Assembly: GCA_035772405.1 (NCBI GenBank)
Contig: JAYKKM010000071.1
Location: forward strand, 648,001 to 712,000
Length of the DNA stretch: 64,000 nucleotides
Direction of reading: 5' to 3'
Origin: Chrysogorgia sp. JL179-B06
Taxonomy: Eukaryota; Cnidaria; Anthozoa; Scleralcyonacea; Chrysogorgiidae
The position numbers and the translations under genes are program-made. Below the pieces are notes generated by a model. The model did no database searches, was not told the origin of the DNA, and saw nothing but the letters and a program-made list of their open reading frames with translations. This document shows, piece after piece, positions 50,001 to 62,000 of the stretch. Within the stretch, counting starts at the first letter, position 1. Each line of letters begins with the position of its first letter.

Positions 50001-53000
50001 TTAACCATGCAATTATACATATTTTACAGCTATTCCCTCCCTGTGCGTGCTACAGCAATGCTGGTCCCACCCCATGTTGTCCACTATTTTCTTTAACCAT
50101 GCAATTGTACATATTTTACAGCTATTCCCTCCCTGTGCGTGCTACAGCAATGCTGGTCCCACCCCATGTTGTCCACTATTTTCTTTAACTATGCAATTGT
50201 ACATATTTTACAGCTATTCCCTCCCTGTGCGTGCTACAGCAATGCTGGTCCCACCCCTTGTTGTCCACTATTTTCTTTAACCATGTAATTGTACATATTT
50301 TACAGCTATTCCCTCCCTGTGCGTGCTACAGCAATGCTGGTCCCACCCCTTGTTGTCCACTATTTTCTTTAACTATGCAATTGTACATATTTTACAGCTA
50401 TTCCCTTCCTGTGCGTGCTACAGCAATGCTGGTCCCACCCCATGTTGTCCACTATTTTCTTTAACCATGTAATTGTACATATTTTACAGCTATTCCCTCC
50501 CTGTGCGTGCTACAGCAATGCTGGTCCCACCCCATGTTGTCCACTATTTTCTTTAACCATGCAATTGTACATATTTTACAGCTATTCCCTCCCTGTGCGT
50601 GCTACAGCAATGCTGGTCCCACCCCATGTTGTCCACTATTTTCTTTAACTATGCAATTGTACATATTTTACAGCTATTCCCTCCCTGTGCGTGCTACAGC
50701 AATGCTGGTCCCACCCCATGTTGTCCACTATTTTCTTTAACCATGCAATTGTACATATTTTACAGCTATTCCCTCCCTGTGCGTGCTACAGCAATGCTGG
50801 TCCCACCCCATGTTGTCCACTATTTTCTTTAACTATGCAATTGTACATATTTTACAGCTATTCCCTCCCTGTGCGTGCTACAGCAATGCTGGTCCCACCC
50901 CTTGTTGTCCACTATTTTCTTTAATCATGCAATTGTACATATTTTACAGCTATTCCCTCCCTGTGCGTGCTACAGCAATGCTGGTCCCACCCCATGTTGT
51001 CCACTATTTTCTTTAATCATGCAATTATACATATTTTACAGCTATTCCCTCCCTGTGCGTGCTACAGCAATGCTGGTCCCACCCCATGTTGTCCACTATT
51101 TTCTTTAATCATGCAATTATACATATTTTACAGCTATTCCCTCCCTGTGCGTGCTACAGCAATGCTGGTCCCACCCCATGTTGTCCACTATTTTCTTTAA
51201 TCATGCAATTATACATATTTTACAGCTATTCCCTCCCTGTGCGTGCTACAGCAATGCTGGTCCCACCCCATGTTGTCCACTATTTTCTTTAATCATGCAA
51301 TTATACATATTTTACAGCTATTCCCTTCCTGTGCGTGCTACAGCAATGCTGGTCCCACCCCATGTTGTCCACTATTTTCTTTAATCATGCAATTATACAT
51401 ATTTTACAGCTATTCCCTCCCTGTGCGTGCTACAGCAATGCTGGTCCCACCCCATGTTGTCCACTATTTTCTTTAATCATGCAATTATACATATTTTACA
51501 GCTATTCCCTCCCTGTGCGTGCTACAGCAATGCTGGTCCCACCCCATGTTGTCCACTATTTTCTTTAACCATGCAATTATACATATTTTACAGCTATTCC
51601 CTTCCTGTGCGTGCTACAGCAATGCTGGTCCCACCCCATGTTGTCCACTATTTTCTTTAATCATGCAATTATACATATTTTACAGCTATTCCCTCCCTGT
51701 GCGTGCTACAGCAATGCTGGTCCCACCCCATGTTGTCCACTATTTTCTTTAATCATGCAATTATACATATTTTACAGCTATTCTCTCCCTGTGCGTGCTA
51801 CAGCAATGCTGGTCCCACCCCATGTTGTCCACTATTTTCTTTAATCATGCAATTGTACATATTTTACAGCTATTCTCTCCCTGTGCGTGCTACAGCAATG
51901 CTGGTCCCACCCCTTGTTGTCCACTATTTTCTTTAACCATGCAATTGTACATATTTTACAGCTATTCCCTTCCTGTGCGTGCTACAGCAATGCTGGTCCC
52001 ACCCCATGTTGTCCACTATTTTCTTTAACTATGCAATTATACATATTTTACAGCTATTCCCTCCCTGTGCGTGCTACAGCAATGCTGGTCCCACCCCATG
52101 TTGTCCACTATTTTCTTTAATCATGCAATTGTACATATTTTACAGCTATTCCCTCCCTGTGCGTGCTACAGCAATGCTGGTCCCACCCCATGTTGTCCAC
52201 TATTTTCTTTAATCATGCAATTGTACATATTTTACAGCTATTCTCTCCCTGTGCGTGCTACAGCAGACAATGCTAGGTCCCACCCCATGTTGTCCACTAT
52301 GATTATCTTTAATCATGCATTGTACATCCATTTTACAGCTATTCTCTCCTCTGGCGTGCTACCGCAATGCTTGGTCCCACCCCATGTTGTCCACTATTTT
52401 CTATTAACCATGCAATTGTACATATTTTACAGCTATTCCCTCCCTGTGCGTGATACAGCAATGCATGGTCCACCCCATGTTGTCCACTCTTTTCTTTAAA
52501 CCATGCAAATTGTACATATTTTACCGCCCTATTGTGGATAAGCTACAGTAATGCTGGGTCCCAATGTTGTCCACTATGATTTTCTTTAACCTGGGATAAT
52601 TGTACATATTTTACAGTATTCCCTCCCTGTGCGTGTTACAGCACTGCTAGGGTCCAAGGTAGTCCACTATTTTCGTATAACCAAGGTATAATTGTAGAAT
52701 TTATATTTACAGCTATAAGGGTGCGTGCTACAGCATAATAGCTAGGTCCCACCCCTGTTGTCCACTATTTTCGTTAACCATATAATTGTACATATTGATA
52801 CAGCTATATTCCCTCCCTAGTGCGTGCTACAGCAATGCTGGTCCACCCCATGTTGTCACTAGGTTAACCATGTAATTGTACATATTTTAGGAAGCTATCC
52901 CCTCCTGTGCGTGCTACAGCAATGCTGGTCCCACCCCATGTTGATATATTTTCTTTAACCATGCAATGTACATATTTTACAGCTATTCCCTCGCCTGTGC

Positions 53001-56000
53001 GTGCTAATGCAATGCTAGTCCCACCCCAAGTTGTCCACTATTTATTTCTTTCACCATGCAATTGTACATATTTTACAGTATTCCCTAGTGGTGACAGCAA
53101 TGCTGGTCCCCACCCCATGTTGTCCACTATTTTCTTTAACCATGCAATTGGTAGCATATTTTAAGGCTATGCCCTCCCTGTGCGTGCTACAGCAATGCTA
53201 GGTCCCACCCCATGTTGTCCAGATTTTCTTTAACCATGCAATTGTACATATACAGCTATTAGGGTGTGCTACAGCAATGCTAGTCCCACCCATGTTAAAA
53301 ATCACGTAAATTTTCTTTAAATGCAATTGTAGTACAGTAATAATTTACAGCTATTCGAAATACTGTGCGTAAAAGCAATGCTGGTGATTTGTGTCCACTA
53401 TTTTCTTTCAGAGGTGTTTCTATTTTACAGCTATTCCCTGTCTGTGCCTCTACAGCAGACCTCAACATTTGGTTCAACAAGTGCTACTACACCGTTCTTT
53501 GGCCTTGCATCCAATGATCATCCTACGAAGCATCTAGCAATCCAAACCCAAGTATGGTGCTTTAATGATAGACACAGCATAGTACAGGTAGAGAATGGTA
53601 TTAAATAGAAAGAATGATCAAGGAGGATGATGGGATAATCGGGACTGTAGGATGCGGTGGGGATTGGTGTGATATGGTTGGGATGAGATGGGATTGAGTG
53701 GGATCAGTTGAGAAGTTTCAGGTTGGTATTTGTAATAAGTTTTATGTTTGATTGTAAGATAGGTTGAAAAGTGTGGAGCATTGTGTGTGATACGTGAAGA
53801 AGTTAGGGGTTGAGACTGCATGATTGAGTTTTAGCAATGGGAAATTATCCCTGATGGGTTGCTCTCTGGATAGGGTAATATGAAAAGGAGAAATAGAGAT
53901 AACTTCATGTGGATATTTGAGCCTAGGAAATGATGATGATTACGTATATAGTAGGACGGTTTTCGGACAATGTGTCGCTCTTCAGGGTAGGATAGGATTC
54001 TAGTAGGTAGGATATCGTCCGATAGAGATAGGATATAATAGGATAGGTGAAACTAGGGTAGGATATGATAGAAGTATAGTACTAAGACATTTTTCAAGGC
54101 ACATGAAGTCTCAGGGTTCGATATAATATAATAGGACTTGGGTTTTTAAAACTAGGTTAGGATAGGATACGATAGGATAGGAGGGTAGGGTAGAGTAGGG
54201 TATGGTGGGATAGGTTGAGAGAAAGTTAAAAATCACGCCGTAAATTTAACAAATAAATTGTAGTACAGTAATAATTTGTATTTGAAATACTTAAAGAGCT
54301 GTATGATTTGTGTTATTTTTCAGAGGTGTTTCTTCTTCCCTGTCTTGCCTCTAACCGTCCGCAAACATTTGGTTCAACAAGTGCTACTAGCACCACATTT
54401 GGTATCTCCACTTCATCCTACGAAGACTCTAGCAACCCTAGTAGTTCTTTAAGAGACACCACCGTTTAGTCGCTATAGTTCAATGGTATTGGGCGCATGC
54501 TGATAGCCGCCAATGTGATCTCACTTCAGGTGCTACTCCGGAAGAAGTGACATTTTTCAAGTGGTAGTAAGCCAGAGACAGCGTCAACTATGTCTGATTA
54601 TCACCTGGTTGGGAAATATTTGATGTCAGTTCACCTTGTGTGTGGAGAATTTCTTTTATTAGGCCTGCAAGCATGATCGAGTTTGAGTACTTAACCATTG
54701 ATATTATTAGAAGAAGTTAGGAGAACTGATCACTCCTGGGGTATTGACATGTTTTAAAACAACTTAAAGGGTTAATCTTAATTTGTGCCTTTCATTTCCT
54801 TTTTTTTCCAGATGGTTTTCCTTACAAGCTTGGTCCTCAGGTCCATATCCCATCAAAATACCAAAATGTTTCCAAAATGCTTTCCAAGAACCAGAAGACT
54901 CGAGTGTCAGTCGGTCAGGCAGCTGGGATGGTAGTGTAAAAAGAGATACACGAACCATCTTTCAGTTAGTCGCCCACATGTGTGGCAGACATATACCTGG
55001 TATTCCAGTTAATGTCTCCTTGCCATCTGATCGATGTGATCGAGTACGGAAGCTTCATTGGATGTACTCTGCGCTTCTAGTCATTTTTAAGGTTTGTATT
55101 TTTTGTTTGATATTTTTTCTCTGGCTATGGAAGTAATTTAATTTAAAACCAATCGTCTTTGCGCTGTCAACAACATACCACCAGACAACATACCACTAGA
55201 CAACATACCACTAGACAACATACCACTAGACAACATACAACATACCACTAGACAACATACCACTAGACAACATACAACATACCACTAGACAACATACCAG
55301 ACGCAATGTTTTTGTAAATGCATAAATAAATAATATGTAAATGTGGCTCTTAAACTTATTTACTAGTCACTTTCTCTAAAATCAATTTAAGTTTTGTTTA
55401 ATTTTCCTCTCCTGTTTCATGCTCATCTTTCAGAGCTCAGGGAGCACTTTTGGCCCATGTTAACCCTGAAGACCTCATGAGTTTCAAAGATTATGTTGAA
55501 TGGAAATCAATTGAGGAACAGGAAAAATATGGTCCTGCAAGTTGTCCACCATCACGTGAGGAGATTGAGGAAAGAAGTAACTACGAAAGAATATCTTCTA
55601 TGGCATGGACTGACTTATTATTGCAATTGTTAAAGGTAGGCGAATATCTTTCCAACTATCGCTGGGTTTTAGAACCTTCAACGATATTTAGCCTTTGTGT
55701 GAAGGCTAAAAGGGATGACTCAAAAGGACCTTCGCATTTTCTAGAACTACCCCCTAACCCTAATTTCAATCCTAATCCTAACCTTGATCCTAACCCTAAT
55801 CTCAATCCTAACCCTAATCTCAATCCTAACCCTAACCCTAATCTCAATCCTAACCTTAACCCAAACCCTAACCTTGATCCTAACCTTAATCCTAATCCTA
55901 ACCGTAGCTAACCATAACATAACGAAAAATAAAGACCAAAACAGAGGTCCTTTTGAGTCTCGTCACTTTTAGCCATCCTTTTGTTATTGGCAGACGATAC

Positions 56001-59000
56001 GTGAACGATCGTCAAGCTCGTATCCTCAGAAAAATGATTCTGAGTTCCTTACAGGAATCGAACCTGTAACCTTCGGATTGCCGGTGAGACGCTCTAACCA
56101 TTGAGCTAACGAGACTCAGATGGAGAACGAAGGTTACAATGATGTACTGGTTCGATTGATATATGTACTGCCTATGTGGCAGTCACTATATATCGGTAAT
56201 GCTTGGATGCGTTAATATACACAATATTGTATTACAGGTTCGATTCTTGTCCGGGACTCAGAATCATTTTTCTGAGGATATGACCTTGACGATCGTCCAT
56301 GTATCGTCTGTCTACTCCGAGCTCTTCAACATTCACTACAACATTGTGTATATTAACGCACCTTTTGTTATTGTTGTGGGAATAGCACAGCTAAGATCTA
56401 AGTGTTGATTTTACTGAGAGGAAGTGAGGGAGGAAAACGGAAGACCTCAGAGGAAAACCCTTGAAGCAGGGGTGAGCTCAACTAATAACTCTAAATGTTT
56501 TAATCTTTACAGGTTTTTGTTTTGGGTCGAGTTACTCCACATCAATTCAAGAAAATATCTTATCCTCCTGAAGACTCGAGCACACCGTTTGTTAACCCTG
56601 ATCCACTGTGTAGTAATATTTATGGAGTGGGAGAAAGGATATTATTGGCCTGGATTAACCATCATTACAAAGAACAAAAACAAAAGACATGGGGTGTCAA
56701 TAGTAAGGAGAAATATATCATTTGAATCCTTTTAGCCCTAGGGTCAACTTACAAATTCTCCTTATTGGTCTTCAAATATTTCGTTTAGTATACTACTAGT
56801 AAAGTGAAAAGGTGGTGAACTGCCGAGGTATCGCATTCGTCGAATTTTCCGCCCATTCTGCGAAGCCATGCACATGCTTCGAATTAGGAAATGCTTAATA
56901 GGACACTCGTACATATTGAAGTTCTGTTATTTCTCTTTTACATATTATATCCTTATCTCGTTCTGTGTTCCATGACAGGATCCCTACCATCTGCTCGCTG
57001 GATAGTAAATTTTGATCTTGATTTCATGGATGGCCTGGTCATAGCAGCTCTTCTTGCTGCAGCACTGTCCTTTCTTGGTATGTAAAAACATCATGCAATG
57101 TTCTTATACCACTCTTGTGATATGCTATTAAGGAACATTGAGTTTCACTATATACCAGTGCGACTACAAGATGTGCTTTCGTTACTAGCTTGGCGCCGAC
57201 GGAATAAAGTTGTATAGCTAGTCGTCTTCCATTTGAGTATGAGTTTCGAGGAATATCTTAACGAGCCATTGTAATTACCCCATACAGATGTGTGAAGTTG
57301 ATCGTCCAGGTTGTTGTAGTCTTGAGAAAGTCCATTGAGGTGACTGACGTGTTTGTCTGACGGCTACCGTTGAAACGTCAGTCACCAACAATCTAGTCTT
57401 TCTCAGATACATACAACCTGAGTATGGATCAAAGTAAATGGTTTGAACCTAGGAGTCTAATGATACTCCTAGGTTCAAACTTTAGTTGGTGACTTTACCG
57501 CGATAGTATCGAAACGTCAGTCACCAACAATAGTCTTCTCAAGACTACAACAACCTGGATGATCAACTACAACGATACTCCTAGGTTCAAACCATACGAA
57601 TGACAGCTCAACCGCGAATATTATATCTTTACTTAACTACGCATTTACCGATATGTTGTTTATTCAAATTATTTTAGCTGAATAAAATCGACGCTGGACG
57701 ATGCTGTATCCTATTTAGAACTATTATGGCCGCTTCTTTTTTTTCAATACTATTGCCATTTATAAACTGACAGAGACATTTGCTTTTTCCCTAGGTCGCT
57801 ACTCATCTACAAGATATGTTTCTTCATTCAACTACTGCTGAACAATGCTTACATAATGCTGTTCAAGTTGTTGAAGCTTTTAAAGTTATTCATCTGGACT
57901 ACGACATTGTGGTAAGGGTAGAGTAGAGTGTGTTTGGAAAGGGAGGAAGAGTGAAGAGGATATAAAACAATGAATGTAAAACAAAAATGCGCTGTTTCTC
58001 ATGTTTCTTTCAATTCTTTCCAGGCAACTGATATCACCGAGGCCAACCCAATATCCATCGTATTACTCTGTCTTCATTTGTATCACCATTTACCCCAATA
58101 TATCCCTCGTGCTACCGTTGACTTTACTGGCAGTCTTCACGTCACCATAACAAAACATGTAAGTTAGTTCACAAAAGGAAAACGTTTCATTTCATTTTCA
58201 AGGGGAACTGTACCCAAAATATAAATTGCTTTTAAATAAAAGGCCTTTAAGCATAATGTTTAGAAATGTTAATTTCGGTTGCAAGTTACGAAAATGGGAT
58301 ACACTCGAAAAAAGAAGAGAGTATTTCTCTTTAGTGGAATGCTACAAGACAGTGTTTGGCTTCGTTTAATGGAATTGTTTTCGACCGAACAGTTTTGTAT
58401 GCAGACACAATTTTATGCAGTTTAACAAGACAATGTCTAATCATAACTATACACTATCTACTAAACTTTATAATTTTTTGAACTGTTATTTTTATTTTTA
58501 ACAGATTATTTATTTATTTTTTACACCTTATTTTTCACTCGCGTAAAAACAATTTTATGCAAGTCATTTATTAATTAAGGGGTAAACCTCTCGATTCTCC
58601 TACAAGGACCCTTTGGTACCTTGATTAAATATTTGATTGATTGATGGATTGATTGATTGATAGTTTTACGGTATCTGCTTTTGTACTCGAGAGGCCTTTT
58701 ATTTAAAAGTTTTTTGTTTTTTTTTACTAGTTCCCCTTTAATATGCGGACCGCTCCGTAATTTATTTCGGTAGGAATTTTTGGTAAGACTCACAAATTGA
58801 AAATATCCAAGCAAAAATAGCTTCAGATAGTGAAATAACGAGCGGTATGAGACGGTACGGAGATCGCAGGCGAAATACACCTTCAAAAATGGTTAATTTA
58901 AGTGTTTTCAAACCCTAATTCTACCACTTTTGTCTTCACTGGTGGTATAATGAACTTATCTGTTTCTTGATCAGGTTCAACTGCAAAATCCAAGTAGTAA

Positions 59001-62000
59001 GCCTCTTCTCTATCAAGCTGTTTTATGTGGAGAAGATGCCGAAGATTTTACTTTACCAATGGGAAACATTGTTCAGGTTTGTACTGAGGTGGATTCATTT
59101 GTTGTTGACGCTATGTTATGAAGGATAACTCGATGCACGTAAAGCAGAATTGAATCGAGTCTATGAATGGTGTGATTTAATGGAAAGTGCATGTACTATT
59201 TAGCACATTCGCAGTTATGCCCTGGATAGAATAGATAGATAGATAGAAAACTTTTAGAAAAACACGCTGTCCCCGTCAACCGAAGCTGATTTCCACGAGG
59301 GGCGTTTGCAAAAGGAGTGTACAAGTACATGTAGAAGAAAGTGATAGAGCTATTTGGGAAATATAAGAGGTTAGTATTAAATTAGTAACATAATCAACTA
59401 ATAGGTAATCTATTTACAGGTAAATCTATTTACTTTTTACTATCAATGTGAGTAGCGATTTTCTTTGAAAAGGTAAGAAAGGGATTTGCTTTCCTAATTT
59501 ATTGTTTTAATGGGAATTCCAAAGGTATGCTCCGTCCTACATGAAGCTATTTTTTCATATTAATAGTCGTCGCGTTTTGGTAAAACAAAGGACTACTGAA
59601 ATGTCTCGAAGGTTTATAGTCATCTCTTTTATGAGTAGAAAACGATTAGTGAGTGGATGTCGGGACACATTTTATTTACTAGTTGTATAATAGTTAGGAT
59701 ACGAATGTTGAATATACTTAGGATACCCACATGAATTATTGCAGATCAACAATATTGAAGATTCAGCCATTTTAGCCAAGAAAAACGAAGGAGGAAGTTT
59801 TCATAATCAGGGTTTTCCGTACACAGATATACAAATGAAAACCGACGGAGTTCCTTTGTCTTTTCTTCATGAATTACTAATGATTATTCTAATTATTTGT
59901 TGTGTCTTTCAGGTTTCTCCCAAAGGTCAAATCCAACTTCCAGTGGAGTTTAAAAGTCGTTTCTTACGTTCCTGTAATGCTACGTTAGTCTTGATAGGAA
60001 AACGTGCTGGTTTAGCATGTGGTAACACATTGGTGTTTACTTTAAGGACTTCGGTGGATAATATCTCTCCAAGAGTAAGTTTACATATGGCCCACATGAA
60101 TTATCACTGCAGGATAATGTAAAATTATTTTTATATAATAGATCAAACATGAGCATGAGTGTTTTATCACGGTTCCAAACACGAGAAAAAATGAAAACCG
60201 AGGGGCGTAGCTCCGACGTTTTTATTGTTTTCGAGTGTTTGGAGTCCCCTGATGAAACACGATAAAGGAGTGTTTGATGTTGCTTCTCAAACGAGTATGC
60301 ATATGATGAAACACGATAAACGAGTGTTGATGTTGCTTCTCAAACGAGTATGTATATATTTGTGTTTCATTGATTTTAATATGTAGATTATGAAATGTGA
60401 TCCAGTTCACCAGCAAGTTTCCTACAGGTTTTCATTGGGTATGAAAACTCATGCATGTGATGTGGTATATATTCAATTATGAACTTATCAAATGGGTCGT
60501 TTTTGAAGCCATTTAATATACTCGCAGCACATTAAACAGTACATATACGACAACGTAATTTAGTGAATTAAAATTTAGGTAGAATTTAGCGAGATTCATG
60601 TTCACACCAATAACCTTTTTTATCTTATGGTGGTATAGGCAACAATCAAGTGTGAGTCACCACTTTATGAAATCAATAAGATCGAGTTGGACGTATCAAA
60701 TCCATTTCCAGTGGGCGGGAACTTTCGCGTGGTGTTGGTTGAAGCTCGTGGAAACCTCGCAAGTAATTCAGCGAAAGAAAAGAAGACGAAATCTAAAACA
60801 AGGAAACAGATTGAATCAAGAACCGATCATGGGTAAAGTTCGTGTTTGTAAAATATTAGAAACTTTAAGATCTGGAAATCTCAACAGTGGCGCGACGACA
60901 GTTCAAAATCGATATAAATATTCGCATTTAAAAGAAACACATGTTTGTGTGTTTCGTGGTTCAGCATGAAGAATTATTTTACGTTGTCATGGAGGTTGCC
61001 AGCGTTGATCTTAAAGTCCTTAATGTAACCAACTTTCTCATTATTATGCTTGCTCGTTGACTTGGTTCATTTTCGTTCGTTTAGACAATCAAGGAAACAA
61101 AAAACATCCAAAAAAGGAACCAACATTAGCAATAACGCCAGAGAAGAAACAGGACCCACGGCTCTGTATGTTAAAGTTATACTACCATACCATACCATAC
61201 AATACCACACCATACCACACCATACCACACCATATCACACCATACAACACCATACCATACCAGGCCACATCATACCACACAATACAATACCACACCATAC
61301 TTACCAGGCCACACCATACCAGGCCACACCATACAATACCACACCATACCATACAATACCAGACCACACCATACTACACCATATCACACCAAACAACACC
61401 ATACCATGCCACATCATAATACACCATACAACACCATACCAGGCCAGGCCATACCATACTATAATACCACACCATACAATACCACACCATACAATACCAT
61501 ACCATACAATACAATACCACACCAGACTATACCATACCACACCATACCACACCATACCATATCACACCAGACCACACTAGACCTTGTTATACTATACCAC
61601 ACCATGTGCCACTCCATACCATGCTATACCACACCATATCTCGTATATCATACCATACAATACCATGGTAAACTATACTAATCTATACGATATTTTATTT
61701 CTATAGTATCCCAAACTAATGTCCTTACCCGTGCTTTCTGGTGTTCATCTGAAAACATTCATCTTGATTCAAACGGAAGCACTAAAGTTGAAATCAACTT
61801 TGTGCCTTTCCAAATCGGCCATCGTCAATGTTCAGTGTTATTAATCAACGAAGATATCGGAGAGTTTTTATATCTAATTGAAACAGAGACAGCACTTCCG
61901 TTACCTTCCCGCGTTCTCTATGTACCGTCGGCTCACAGCGTAAGGGTGAGCAGTTCCTTGGCTGCTCATCATGGTCGGGGTACATTTGGTGGTGATGACC

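Noticed and set aside
49833..52499. Family of repeated 77-residue secreted-looking cysteine peptides
   Set aside because: Overlapping frames of the 92-bp satellite; identical frame shift every unit, no independent signals.
49858..53430. CRISPR array
   Set aside because: The whole 92-bp unit is conserved, so no spacers exist, and the genome is eukaryotic.
55750..55912. True telomere or chromosome end
   Set aside because: Short, degenerate and followed by more CFAP47 exons.
59739..59850. Possible extra CFAP47 exon ([19 protein letters not shown])
   Set aside because: It has a plausible acceptor but no convincing donor, and flanking exons already join in phase.
61050..61681. Tyr/His/Thr-rich protein
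   Set aside because: CCATA microsatellite; only 61085-61165 is likely exon.
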